64,000 nucleotides of DNA from Glaciimonas sp. CA11.2 (GTDB taxonomy: Bacteria; Pseudomonadota; Gammaproteobacteria; Burkholderiales; Burkholderiaceae_D): positions 4,092,001 through 4,156,000 of the forward strand of contig NZ_JAVIWL010000001.1 in NCBI RefSeq assembly GCF_034314045.1. Direction: 5' to 3'. Under the pieces are notes generated by a model. That model was not told the origin of the DNA, ran no database searches, and worked only from the letters and a program-made list of their open reading frames with translations. Below, in pieces: positions 26,291 to 35,613 of the stretch (within the stretch, counting starts at the first letter, position 1; each line of letters starts with the position of its first letter). A program made the translations under genes and the position numbers.

Positions 26291-26614
26291 ATGAAAAAAT
26301 TGTTCATGAAAGATTCCCATACGATGGATGTCGGTGATGTATTGGCCGGTATCGCGCTTCGCCCATGTTCTATTCGGGTGGTCGCCGGGCGTGTGTGGAT
26401 TACCCGCGAGGGTGATATTGATGACTATTGGCTAAGCGCAGGGCAACGTCTGGCGGTTCATCCTGATCAATTGATTGTTCTAGAAGCAGACTCCGGACTC
26501 TGTCAGGTGGAGATCGCTTGCGTCAATCATCGTGGTGTACTGACTGCCTTACTGCGCCGGTTTGGGCACGCCTTACGCCAGCCTTTCCGTCCAGCGGTTG
26601 GCGGTGCCACATGA
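26291..26614 (+). CDS. DUF2917 family protein
   Basis: Small cytosolic protein of the DUF2917 family, common in Burkholderiales beside MocR and LysE genes; function unknown. The family core is visible: CSIRVVAGRVWITREGDIDDYWLSAGQRLAV, cupin-like (given here as three adjoining stretches CSIRVVAGRVWIT, REGDIDDYWL and SAGQRLAV). I prefer ATG 26291, because AGG at 26278-26280 lies ten bases upstream; TTG 26282 and ATG 26306 are alternatives. Its stop overlaps the lysE start (ATGA). Confidence 0.8.
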   Translation: MKKLFMKDSHTMDVGDVLAGIALRPCSIRVVAGRVWITREGDIDDYWLSAGQRLAVHPDQLIVLEADSGLCQVEIACVNHRGVLTALLRRFGHALRQPFRPAVGGAT

Positions 26615-27207
26615 TCATGGAATCATTGTTTCCGCTGGCTGTATTCGCGTTTGTGTCATCGATTACGCCGGGTCCGAATAACATTATGCTGACATCATCG
26701 GGCATCATGTTTGGCTTTTCACGTTCGATTCCCCACTTGCTGGGAGTAACTGTCGGTTTTTGTGTATTGCTACTGATATGTGGAATGGGAATTGGAAGCC
26801 TGCTACTAGCACTTCCATCAATGCATTTGATACTGAAAACATTAGGTTCTGGCTATTTACTGTATCTGGCGTGGAAACTGCGCAAAATGTCTTTTAAAGC
26901 CGACAAGGACAGTAACGCCCGGCCAATGTCTTTCGTCAGTGCTGCCTTGTTTCAGTTTGCCAATCCAAAAGCCTGGATTATGGGGATCACCAGTGCTTCG
27001 GCCTTTTTGCCTTTGGTTGAACCGTTCTGGCTGGCGCTATGCCTGTATTGTCTTGTATTTGCCGCCATTAATCTGCCCTGCGTTAGTGTATGGGCTGGCG
27101 CTGGCTCGGTCTTGCGACGCTATCTGGCGGAAGTATTGTGGCAACGTGTTTTTTGTACAGTCATGGTGCTGTTGACAATCTACTCGGCAATTTCAATTTG
27201 GCTTTAA
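26611..27207 (+). CDS. LysE family amino-acid exporter
   Basis: Inner-membrane exporter of the LysE/RhtB family. The family motif FVSSITPGPNNIMLTSSGI sits at the N-terminus, followed by the GFSRSIPHLLGV loop, six hydrophobic segments, and FQFANPKAWIMGI. The true start is the ATG at 26611, which overlaps the DUF2917 stop by four bases; a longer reading frame from 26518 overlaps DUF2917 fully and is not used. Length 198 residues, normal. The exported compound is not identifiable. Confidence 0.9.
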   Translation: MIMESLFPLAVFAFVSSITPGPNNIMLTSSGIMFGFSRSIPHLLGVTVGFCVLLLICGMGIGSLLLALPSMHLILKTLGSGYLLYLAWKLRKMSFKADKDSNARPMSFVSAALFQFANPKAWIMGITSASAFLPLVEPFWLALCLYCLVFAAINLPCVSVWAGAGSVLRRYLAEVLWQRVFCTVMVLLTIYSAISIWL

Positions 27208-27486
27208 CGCTAATCCGTACAATGATCGCTGGATCGCTTTTGGCAGCCATCAACGCATAAATTGTTTGGTATTTAGTTATGATAGGACCCTGGCGGCTGG
27301 ACGGCAGATGGCCGTTCGGCGGCAACCTGTTAAGTTTTGATAATGTTTATTGAGCAGTTTCAGTATAAGTGATGCTAAAGATCTACTTTTTACGCAAAGC
27401 GCAGGTAGATTTGAGATAATCATGTATTCGTCGTCCAAAGAACGGGCGCAGTCGATTTTTTTACCCATCCAGAATTGGAGTGTTAG

Positions 27487-27945
27487 ATGTCTGTATATGA
27501 AAAGCTGAAAGCCCTTAATATCACACTGCCTGCGATCGCCGCACCAGCCGCGGCCTATGTTATGTACGCTCAAAGTGGAAAGAATGTTTTCTTATCGGGC
27601 CATCTGGCGAAAAAAGAGGGAAAAGTATGGGTCGGTCAGCTAGGTAAGAATACTAGCACTGAAGAAGGCAAAGAAGCGGCACGCGGTATTGCGATCGAAT
27701 TAATCTCGACACTTGAAACAGCCTGCGGCGGTGACCTGACGCGAGTAAAACGTATCGTCAAATTGATGAGCCTGGTTAATTCCACCAGTGATTTTACCGA
27801 ACAGCATTTGGTTACAAACGGTGCCTCAGAATTGTTGGTCGAAGTATTTGGCGAGCAAGGCAAGCACGCACGTTCCGCATTTGGAGTGGCTCAGATACCA
27901 TTGGGCGCTTGCGTTGAAATCGAACTCATTGCAGAAATTGATTAA
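27487..27945 (+). CDS. RidA (YjgF/YER057c/UK114) family protein
   Basis: Small trimeric enzyme of the Rid family, which hydrolyses reactive enamine/imine intermediates made by PLP enzymes. At 152 residues it belongs to the longer type with ANYVMYAQSGKNVFLSGHLA-like strands, here YVMYAQSGKNVFLSGHLAKK, and a conserved C-terminal arginine in GKHARSAFGVAQIPLGACVE. GGAG precedes the ATG by eight bases. It lies 81 bases before a PLP aminotransferase gene on the same strand, which fits its job. Confidence 0.88.
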   Translation: MSVYEKLKALNITLPAIAAPAAAYVMYAQSGKNVFLSGHLAKKEGKVWVGQLGKNTSTEEGKEAARGIAIELISTLETACGGDLTRVKRIVKLMSLVNSTSDFTEQHLVTNGASELLVEVFGEQGKHARSAFGVAQIPLGACVEIELIAEID

Positions 27946-28026
27946 GTTTCTGACCGTTTTATGCATATTGCGGTGACCACTTGTAGTCCATGCCGCAATC
28001 GTCAACACCGATAAAAGAGAATAGTA

Positions 28027-29220
28027 ATGAAAATTGAGAATCCAAACGCACTGAAATGGCATTTTTCGGAACGCGCACAAAAACTGCAGGGTTCCGCTAT
28101 TCGCGAAATTCTGAAAATAACCATGCGTCCGGAAGTGATCTCTTTCGCCGGTGGTTTGCCTTCGCCTTTGACCTTCCCGGTCGAGCAAATGAAGGTCGCG
28201 TTCGATAAGGTGCTGACGCAGCAGGGCAAAGTGGCATTGCAATACGGTCCGACCGACGGTTATGGTCCTCTACGCGAATGGGTGGCCAATTCATTGTCGA
28301 TTAATGGTTCAACGATTTCGATGGATCAGGTCTTAATGGTTTCTGGCTCGCAACAAGGATTGGATTTGCTCGGCAAAGTCTTGATCGACGAAGGCAGCAA
28401 AGTGTTGGTTGAGACCCCGAGCTACTTGGGCGCGTTACAAGCTTTCTCTTTGTATGGCCCTGACTTTGTTTCGGTTCCAACCGATGAGGGTGGCTTGATA
28501 CCAGAGCTGGTTACGACACTTGGTAAGGATGCGCGACTACTTTATTCACTGCCTAACTTTCAAAATCCGACAGGTCGCACGATGTCGCTTGAACGGCGCC
28601 AGGCATTGGTGGAGATTTGTTCCCGCCTTAATTTGCCGCTGATTGAAGATGATCCGTATGGTGCGCTCAGCTATCGCCGCGAGCCATTGCCGAAGATGCT
28701 GAATATGAATCCCGATGGCGTCATCTATATGGGTTCGTTCTCCAAAGTATTGACGCCAGGTATTCGTCTCGGCTACGTAGTAGCGCCGCGTGAATTGGTT
28801 GATAAAATGGAGCAAGCTAAACAGGCCACCGATTTACATACTGCGCAATTGACCCAAATGGTGGTGTACGAAGCGATTAAAGATGGCTTTTTGGATACAC
28901 ATATTCCGACCATTCGGCAGTTATATTCAGATCAGTGCGATGCTATGCTAGCAGCTTTGGAAACCTATTTTCCAAGCAGTGCGACCTGGACCAAACCAGA
29001 AGGCGGCATGTTTATTTGGGTAACATTGCCAAAACATATCGACACAATGAAATTATTGGATGAGGCGATTAAAGAGCACGTCGCATTTGTCCCGGGTGCA
29101 CCATTTTTTGCCAACACGCCAGAGTCTAATACACTGCGGTTAAGCTTTGTGACGGTACCACCGGCCAAGATACGTGAAGGTATTGAAAAATTAGGTAAAT
29201 TGATTGCTGCTAAGCTGTAA
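28027..29220 (+). CDS. PLP-dependent aminotransferase (2-aminoadipate/LysN-like)
   Basis: Fold-type I aminotransferase, class I/II. PLP lysine in IYMGSFSKVLTPGIRLGYV, the Asp/Tyr region in LIEDDPYGALSYR, and NFQNPTGRTMSLERR. The N-terminus ISFAGGLPSPLTFPVEQMK and the 397-residue length match LysN/AlaA-like 2-aminoadipate or multi-substrate transaminases. No HTH is fused. Probably co-transcribed with ridA. A strong hairpin follows at 29275. Confidence 0.88.
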   Translation: MKIENPNALKWHFSERAQKLQGSAIREILKITMRPEVISFAGGLPSPLTFPVEQMKVAFDKVLTQQGKVALQYGPTDGYGPLREWVANSLSINGSTISMDQVLMVSGSQQGLDLLGKVLIDEGSKVLVETPSYLGALQAFSLYGPDFVSVPTDEGGLIPELVTTLGKDARLLYSLPNFQNPTGRTMSLERRQALVEICSRLNLPLIEDDPYGALSYRREPLPKMLNMNPDGVIYMGSFSKVLTPGIRLGYVVAPRELVDKMEQAKQATDLHTAQLTQMVVYEAIKDGFLDTHIPTIRQLYSDQCDAMLAALETYFPSSATWTKPEGGMFIWVTLPKHIDTMKLLDEAIKEHVAFVPGAPFFANTPESNTLRLSFVTVPPAKIREGIEKLGKLIAAKL

Positions 29221-29274
29221 GCTCTTCAGTCCCACCTGAATGTAAAGTTAGTAGGGATATGGAGTAAATTGAAG

Positions 29275-29313
29275 GACGTTAAAACGGAGGGCATTGCCCT
29301 CCGTTTTAACGTC
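29275..29313. terminator. Long perfect hairpin between convergent genes
   Basis: Perfect 18-bp arms, GACGTTAAAACGGAGGGC and its complement, around an ATT loop. The inner GC stem flanked by AAAA/TTTT gives a bidirectional terminator for the aminotransferase and the lipoprotein gene. Confidence 0.8.
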
Positions 29314-29335
29314 TACATTATCGCTACGTTACTCA

Positions 29336-29701
29336 TTAATATTCCAATCGCCAATCACCAGCTCTCAAGCATGACTCCACAGCAGCATCTCTGCGCGATG
29401 CATTCACATCATTCTGCGAATACGATGGCGGCATGTACAGCCCCGGAGTTGTATTGCAAATAACCTGACTATTTTTATCATCGCTATTAATTCTCCGACA
29501 GTTGGTAGTCGTAGGACTCTGATAGCCAGGATTAAGTTGATTCACGATTATCGTCGGATAAATTTGCGCAGCTTGTTTCTCACACGATAATTTATCGCGG
29601 TAGAAATCGCTTTCACCTTTATATGGATGCTTCCAGGTTGCACAACCTGAAAGCGTCAACATGCATGAGACGGTTATGGCTAAATAAATGTTATGCGGCA
29701 A
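29336..29701 (-). CDS. Hypothetical lipoprotein
   Basis: A 121-residue protein with a lipoprotein signal peptide; the lipobox LSGC places the modified Cys near residue 20 after a hydrophobic ITVSCMLTLS stretch. The mature part has several Cys (SCEKQA, NCRRIN, ICNTTPG, SCLRAG) that may form disulphides, and a Pro/Tyr-rich middle. No domain is recognised. It lies upstream of nothing obvious: 62 bp separate its start from the parC stop on the same strand. Confidence 0.7.
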   Translation of the reverse strand: MPHNIYLAITVSCMLTLSGCATWKHPYKGESDFYRDKLSCEKQAAQIYPTIIVNQLNPGYQSPTTTNCRRINSDDKNSQVICNTTPGLYMPPSYSQNDVNASRRDAAVESCLRAGDWRLEY

Positions 29702-29763
29702 ACCGTTTTCCTTTAAAAAATGTTCGATATATCGTTGCTGTGACGCATATAGCGACGAGTGAA

Positions 29764-32082
29764 TTACACCAATGGCGTTAATGTCATCGGCTTAAGTTTC
29801 GACTCTAGCAACTTACCCTTACGCGCCCGTTTGCCAATATGCGGGATCAAGCCGTTCGCTGAAAGAGAGACATCTTGCGCCTTGCCTCCGCGACCCATAC
29901 CGGACACCATCACACCCCGTTGACTGATAGGCTGAGCGGCCAATAGCTTTTCTGCACTCTCCAATTCCATCAGGATCACGCCACGGCCACCATTTGTGAG
30001 CATTTTGCATTCTTCCAGGCCAAAGACGAGTAACCGCCCTTTTTCTGACAAACACGCAATTGCGCTGGCACTGGAACCGATAGGGCGAGGCGGTAACGAT
30101 TGATCGCCTTCATCCAGCGTGATGTAGGCCTTACCTGCTTTAACCCGGCTAAGCATGTCTCCGACTTTGGCGGTGAAACCGTAGCCGCCTGACGACGCCA
30201 GCAATAGCGTCACTTCTGCCGAAGCAGCGAAGTAATGCAATATGCTACTGCCGTTGGCCAGGTCGATTAACGTGGTGATAGGAATGCCGTCTCCCCGCGC
30301 ATTGGGGAGTGAAGCCACCGATACCGAGTAAATTCGGCCATTCGAGCCGAATACCAGCAGATTGTCGACCGTGCGGCATTCAAATGCGCCGTACATAGCG
30401 TCGCCAGCTTTAAATGTGAACTGGGCAGCATCTTGACTATGACCGCTGCGGGCGCGTATCCAGCCTTTTTGCGAGACGATGACGGTGACGGGCTCATCGA
30501 TCACTTTTGTTTCTACTACGGCCTTTTCTGCTGCCTGAATCAAGGTGCGGCGGGCATCGCCAAATTGCTTTTGATCTGCCTCGATTTCTTTGATGACCAA
30601 ACGTTTTAATGACGAAGAATTTTCAAGCAGATCCTGAAGACCTTTCTTTTCATCGCGCAGTGTCGCCAGTTCTTGCTGGATTTTAATGGTTTCCAGTCGG
30701 GCTAACTGACGCAGACGTATTTCAAGAATGTCTTCAGCCTGACGATCCGATAACTTAAACGCATCCATCAACGCCGGTTTTGGCTCGTCTGACTCACGGA
30801 TGATCTTGATAACTTTGTCAATATTGAGCAAGATCGCTTCGCGACCTTCCAAAATATGGATGCGGTCTTCTACTTTTTGAAGCTTAAATTGTGAACGGCG
30901 GGTGATGGTGGCGAAACGGAATTGAATCCATTCGCGCAGGATCATACCCAGACCCTTTTGTCGCGGCCGTCCATCGCCGCCGATCATCACCAGATTGATC
31001 GACGCACTGCTTTCCAGCGACGTATGCGCCAGTAGCATGTTGGTGAATTCAGTTTGATCGATATTTTTCGATTTTGGCTCGAATACCAGGCGCACCGGCG
31101 CATCGCGTCCGGACTCGTCACGCACCGCGTCGAGTACCGACAAAATGGTTTGTTTGAGCGCCATCTGGTCCGGGCTTAACGATTTTTTACCAAGCTTAAT
31201 CTTGGGATTGGTAATCTCCTCAATCTCTTCCAATACTTTTTGTGAGGAAGTATTCGGTGGCAGTTCGGTGACCACAGCTTGCCATTGGCCGCGTGCCAAC
31301 TCTTCAATTTTCCAGCACGCACGCACCTTAAGGCTACCGCGGCCGACTTCATACATATCCGAAATAGCGGCTGCGGAACTGATAATTTGTCCACCGCCCG
31401 GAAAGTCCGGTCCCGGAATCATTTCCATTAATTCCGCATGCGTCATGTTCGGATTTCGAATCAGGGCGACAGCCGCTTTGGCAACTTCGGTCAGATTATG
31501 TGATGGGATTTCGGTCGCCAGGCCGACGGCGATACCTGACGCACCATTGAGCAACACGAATGGCAATCGTCCCGGTAGCAGTTTTGGCTCTTCGGTCGAG
31601 CCGTCATAGTTGGGTTGAAAATCAACCGTTCCCATGTCAATTTCATCAAGTAGCAATTTGGCAATTGGCGTTAAGCGCGCTTCGGTATAACGCATCGCCG
31701 CTGCGCCATCGCCATCGCGTGAGCCGAAGTTGCCTTGACCATCGATCAGCGGATAGCGCAGGGAAAAATCCTGGGCCATGCGCACCAGCGCATCGTAGAC
31801 CGATTGATCGCCATGTGGATGCAATTTACCCAGAACGTCGCCGACTACGGCGGCTGATTTGCGCGGTTTTGCGTTTGAGTTCAGGCCAAGCTCATTCATG
31901 GCGTACAAGATGCGCCGCTGAACTGGTTTCTGACCATCAGAAACATCCGGCAACGCACGACCTTTTACGACCGAAATGGCGTAATCCAAATAGGCGCGTT
32001 CTGCAAAAGTTGCGAGGGTTAGTGATTCATTAGGTTCGCCGTCAGGCGGCGGCAGGTCAAACAGATCGTTTTGTTCAGTCAT
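29764..32082 (-). CDS. parC: DNA topoisomerase IV subunit A
   Basis: Type IIA topoisomerase subunit that breaks and rejoins DNA for chromosome decatenation. Catalytic Tyr132 in [11 protein letters not shown], the QRDR region [20 protein letters not shown], and the GyrA-box-free C-terminal beta-pinwheel (about residues 500-760) with repeated blades. The length (772) is normal for ParC rather than GyrA. It lies 27 bp downstream of a lytic transglycosylase gene, itself overlapping parE. Confidence 0.95.
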   Translation of the reverse strand: MTEQNDLFDLPPPDGEPNESLTLATFAERAYLDYAISVVKGRALPDVSDGQKPVQRRILYAMNELGLNSNAKPRKSAAVVGDVLGKLHPHGDQSVYDALVRMAQDFSLRYPLIDGQGNFGSRDGDGAAAMRYTEARLTPIAKLLLDEIDMGTVDFQPNYDGSTEEPKLLPGRLPFVLLNGASGIAVGLATEIPSHNLTEVAKAAVALIRNPNMTHAELMEMIPGPDFPGGGQIISSAAAISDMYEVGRGSLKVRACWKIEELARGQWQAVVTELPPNTSSQKVLEEIEEITNPKIKLGKKSLSPDQMALKQTILSVLDAVRDESGRDAPVRLVFEPKSKNIDQTEFTNMLLAHTSLESSASINLVMIGGDGRPRQKGLGMILREWIQFRFATITRRSQFKLQKVEDRIHILEGREAILLNIDKVIKIIRESDEPKPALMDAFKLSDRQAEDILEIRLRQLARLETIKIQQELATLRDEKKGLQDLLENSSSLKRLVIKEIEADQKQFGDARRTLIQAAEKAVVETKVIDEPVTVIVSQKGWIRARSGHSQDAAQFTFKAGDAMYGAFECRTVDNLLVFGSNGRIYSVSVASLPNARGDGIPITTLIDLANGSSILHYFAASAEVTLLLASSGGYGFTAKVGDMLSRVKAGKAYITLDEGDQSLPPRPIGSSASAIACLSEKGRLLVFGLEECKMLTNGGRGVILMELESAEKLLAAQPISQRGVMVSGMGRGGKAQDVSLSANGLIPHIGKRARKGKLLESKLKPMTLTPLV

Positions 32083-32109
32083 GAAGTTTTAGAGATTTAT
32101 TCGTTTGGT

Positions 32110-32958
32110 TTATTCGATGATGGGTTGCAGACCGTCAGGCATATTTCTACGTCCGGGAATGACCAGGTGGGTGCGAGGCCGGTTGCTGTGTTCAGCATCG
32201 CTCAAGCTGGAGTCTGCAAAATGATTACTGTCGTCTTGCACAATGGCATGCTGACTTTGAGCCGGTCTATATAGTTGGTAGAACTGCGCCACGATTTGTA
32301 CATAATTACGCGTTTCAGGGAAGGGCGGAATCTGATTTTTGTATTTCCTTACTGCACCTTCTCCAGCATTGTATGAGGCGATTACCAGCTCCTGTTTATA
32401 CGGAAACAGTAATATCAAATCACGTAAATAGCGCGCACCGAGACGTATGTTAGTGCGTGGATCGCTTAACTTTTCCTGTACCGTTTTTTTCTTGTCACTA
32501 ATGACGCCGTAACGTTCGGCGGTGTCGGGCATAATTTGCATCAGTCCGACCGCGCCTTTTGGCGATACGGCAGCTGGATTAAACCCCGATTCCGCTGCCA
32601 TGACAGCTTTCAACAATGCCGGTTCAAGGGAAAATTCTTTTGCGGCCTGATTAACAATCGCTTCAAATTTTTTAGTACCGGCATGTTGCGATAGATAGCG
32701 ATATAGCGGCGTCTTTGTGAAGTTTGAATCCAGGCCGACTACTCGTTGGTCTTTATGGGAGAAGAAATTCGAGGAGTCAAAGGTCGCATTTCCTCGCATG
32801 TATAACTGGTAACGGTCAGTGATCTTTTCTGTAGCAAAATGCCCGACGCCTTGCTCGTCGATAAAACCATAAATATCGGCACGTGCGTTGACTGTGACCA
32901 GTACTGACATGAAAGTCAGTGAAAGTATCAGTCGACGTATGTGTGCCGAAGGTTTCAT
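32110..32958 (-). CDS. Lytic transglycosylase (SLT domain, DUF4124 N-terminus)
   Basis: Exported murein-cleaving enzyme. Signal peptide (about residues 1-27), a short DUF4124-like segment (DIYGFIDEQGVGHFATEK), then a SLT/GEWL domain. Catalytic Glu is in LLKAVMAAESGFNPAAVSP; SLT motifs GAVGLMQIMPDTAERYGV, NIRLGARYLRDL and ASYNAGEGAV follow. The ATG overlaps the parE stop (TAATG). Placement between parE and parC is unusual in function, though the strand and spacing suggest a single transcript. Confidence 0.88.
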   Translation of the reverse strand: MKPSAHIRRLILSLTFMSVLVTVNARADIYGFIDEQGVGHFATEKITDRYQLYMRGNATFDSSNFFSHKDQRVVGLDSNFTKTPLYRYLSQHAGTKKFEAIVNQAAKEFSLEPALLKAVMAAESGFNPAAVSPKGAVGLMQIMPDTAERYGVISDKKKTVQEKLSDPRTNIRLGARYLRDLILLFPYKQELVIASYNAGEGAVRKYKNQIPPFPETRNYVQIVAQFYQLYRPAQSQHAIVQDDSNHFADSSLSDAEHSNRPRTHLVIPGRRNMPDGLQPIIE

Positions 32959-34946
32959 TAGATGTCGGCCTCGGCTTCGTTGCCGTGCTCTTCAATCCAT
33001 GCCCGACGTGCTGAGGCTTCGCCTTTGCCCATCAACATATTAAAGCGATTTTCGGACGCCTCCAGATCAAACGCCCCGAGCATAATGGGTAGCAAGCGAC
33101 GCGTATCCGGATTCATGGTGGTTTCCCACAACTGCCCGGCGTTCATCTCACCCAAACCTTTAAAGCGAGAAATGGTCCAAGACCCGTCCTTGACGCCATC
33201 TTTACGCAGCTTATCTTCGATCGCAGTGAGTTCACCGTTGTCTAATGCGTAAATTTTTTGTGCAGGTTTTTTCCCGCGGGCGGGTGCGTCAACCCGAAAT
33301 AATGGTGGCCGTGCAACGCAAATATGCCCACGATCAATAAGCTGTGGAAAGTGGCGGAAAAACAGCGTTAGCAGCAACACTTGAATATGTGATCCATCGA
33401 CGTCCGCATCTGACAATATGCAGATCTTTCCGTAACGGAGCGTGCTGAAATCGACTGTGTCATTTTTGCTATGGGGATCGATCCCGATAGCAACCGCCAT
33501 ATCGTGGATTTCATTATTCGCAAATAGGCGGTCGCGCTCAGTTTCCCACGAGTTCAGCACTTTTCCACGCAGAGGAAGAATCGCTTGAAACTCTTTATCA
33601 CGTCCCATTTTTGCGGAGCCGCCAGCTGAATCACCCTCGACCAGAAATAACTCGTTACGACTAATATCGCTGGATTCGCAATCTGTCAGTTTGCCAGGTA
33701 ACACGGCAATACCCGAGGTTTTTTTCTTTTCAACTTTTTGGGTTGAACGTAAACGATTTTGCGCCTGCTTGATAACGAGCTCGGCAAGTTTTTTACCGTA
33801 TTCGACGTGATGATTGAGCCATAATTCTAGCGCTGGTTTAGTATAAGTCGAGATCAACTTTACCGCATCACGCGAATTCAGACGCTCTTTGATCTGCCCC
33901 TGAAATTGTGGATCTAACACTTTGGCCGATAAAACAAACGATACGCGGGCGAATACATCCTCCGGTAGCAGTTTGACACCTTTCGGTAAAAGTGAGTGCA
34001 TGTCAACGAAATTCTTCACTGCACCAAACAGCCCTTCGCGCAGACCGGATTCATGCGTTCCTCCAGCCGAGGTTGGAATCAGGTTGACATACGATTCACG
34101 GACGATACCGCCATCTTCAGTCCACGCCACGACCCATGCCGCACCTTCGCCTTCAGCAAATCCGTCGGTTTCTGCAGTGGCGTATTGTTCGCCTTCAAAC
34201 AGCGGTATTAGCGGCTCAGAGCTAGACGATTGCGCTAACGACTCCATCAGATAGCCGCGTAACCCTTGGTCGTACTGCCAGGTTTGGCTATCATTGGTTT
34301 TGGCGTTGAGAAGGGTGACTTTGACGCCCGGAAGCAAAACCGCTTTTGAGCGCAGCAGACGCTGCAATTCCGGTTGTGAGATTGCGGGCGAGTCAAAATA
34401 TTTTGGGTCTGGCCATGCAGTAACGCGTGTGCCGCTTTTTTTGTCGTCGCGTGTTTGGGGCCGGGTTTTTAACTGCTCAATGAGATCGCCACCGGCAAAC
34501 GCCAGTTGATGAACGCCGCCTTCACGCCAGACGGTGATTTCAAGTCGCGTGGAAAGTGCATTGGTGACGGAAACACCGACACCGTGGAGGCCACCGGAGA
34601 ATGCGTAAGCGCCACCGCTACCTTTATCGAATTTGCCGCCGGCGTGCAGGCGCGTGAATACAATTTCGACGGTAGGGACTTTTTCCTCCGGGTGCATACC
34701 AACGGGTATGCCTCGGCCATCATCTTCGACGCTGACGCTACCGTCGACATTTAACGTCACCAGAATATTTTTGCAATAGCCGCCCAGCGCCTCATCGGAG
34801 GCGTTATCAATCACTTCTTGAATGATATGGAGTGGATTTTCGGTCCGCGTGTACATGCCGGGACGTTGTTTGACAGGCTCCAGTCCCTTTAGGACGCGGA
34901 TGGATGATTCACTGTAGTCGGAAATCGGAGATTTTTTAGTTGCCAT
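32958..34946 (-). CDS. parE: DNA topoisomerase IV subunit B
   Basis: ATPase subunit of topoisomerase IV. GHKL ATPase motifs: VIDNASDEALGG, VEDDGRGIPVGMHP and FSGGLHGVGVSVTNALS. TOPRIM motifs: LVEGDSAGGSAKMGRD and ILSDADVDGSHIQ. The C-terminal RFKGLGEMNAGQLWETTM is the ParE/GyrB signature. The length (662) is normal for ParE. First gene of the parE-lytic transglycosylase-parC block. Confidence 0.96.
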   Translation of the reverse strand: MATKKSPISDYSESSIRVLKGLEPVKQRPGMYTRTENPLHIIQEVIDNASDEALGGYCKNILVTLNVDGSVSVEDDGRGIPVGMHPEEKVPTVEIVFTRLHAGGKFDKGSGGAYAFSGGLHGVGVSVTNALSTRLEITVWREGGVHQLAFAGGDLIEQLKTRPQTRDDKKSGTRVTAWPDPKYFDSPAISQPELQRLLRSKAVLLPGVKVTLLNAKTNDSQTWQYDQGLRGYLMESLAQSSSSEPLIPLFEGEQYATAETDGFAEGEGAAWVVAWTEDGGIVRESYVNLIPTSAGGTHESGLREGLFGAVKNFVDMHSLLPKGVKLLPEDVFARVSFVLSAKVLDPQFQGQIKERLNSRDAVKLISTYTKPALELWLNHHVEYGKKLAELVIKQAQNRLRSTQKVEKKKTSGIAVLPGKLTDCESSDISRNELFLVEGDSAGGSAKMGRDKEFQAILPLRGKVLNSWETERDRLFANNEIHDMAVAIGIDPHSKNDTVDFSTLRYGKICILSDADVDGSHIQVLLLTLFFRHFPQLIDRGHICVARPPLFRVDAPARGKKPAQKIYALDNGELTAIEDKLRKDGVKDGSWTISRFKGLGEMNAGQLWETTMNPDTRRLLPIMLGAFDLEASENRFNMLMGKGEASARRAWIEEHGNEAEADI

Positions 34947-35613
34947 GCAATTCAGTTGGGGTGCAGTTTTAATACTTGTCTTTTAGTAAATTAAGACAAA
35001 AAACAAGTAATATCAAAATGAGGGAAATCTCTACAAGAACGCATTCTAATGAAAAAATCGACGCAGCTCCAGAATAGGTCGTTTCTCGATGCAAAAACAG
35101 TTTGAACCAGCTAAAATGCGGCTGCTTGTTGTTTTTTAATAAATTTCTGAAAGGGGGTCATGACAACCACCGTCTTCAAAATACGTAAACATTCAAGAAA
35201 ATAGGTTAGACCATACCGTGGTGTTGATGAAATTATCAAAATCTACAGTTTTGGTCGCTAGCTTTCAGCACTTCCCCCCATTATATGGACGTGACAGAAA
35301 ATTGAAAGTTTGCTCTTCGATGGCGAAGATGGATAATTCAGGCATCTTAGAAAACTGATCACAAGCCGTAAGACTGTGGAGGTAAAAGAATGGCAGACAC
35401 ATACTCTCTAGCCATTGATTTTAGCGCATCTTCTCAGTCTAACATCCATTTTTTGCACGCTTTTACGACGACGTAAGAGTGTGATTATCGGTACGTAGAC
35501 TAATCGAATACGTTGCACCAAAAGTCGCCGCACCATCTGTGCATTGGCGCTAACAAGCTAGCGAGCAAGCTGGCAGAGTTTTTCAGTTCAACACAGCGTT
35601 ATTTACCCTTGTA
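34947..35613. other. Intergenic, parE promoter region and little else
   Basis: About 670 bases, AT-rich. It must contain the parE promoter. One 28-codon frame with a strong ribosome-binding site lies at 35390-35476. The stretch near 35270-35300 (CCCCCCATTATATGGAC) faintly recalls IS3-type ends, but no transposase remnant follows. Confidence 0.4.
35390..35476 (+). CDS. Possible 28-residue peptide or truncated gene start
   Basis: ATG 35390 preceded by a perfect GGAGG (35378-35382) at seven bases. The peptide begins MADTYSLAIDFSASSQ, ends HFLHAFTTT, and stops at 35474-35476. The strong ribosome-binding site with so short a product suggests either a leader/small protein or the 5' stub of a lost gene. 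No family recognised. Confidence 0.3.
   Translation: MADTYSLAIDFSASSQSNIHFLHAFTTT

Noticed and set aside
35265..35300. IS3-like terminal sequence (CCCCCCATTATATGGAC).
   Set aside because: No transposase fragment or second end is found nearby; the similarity is short.
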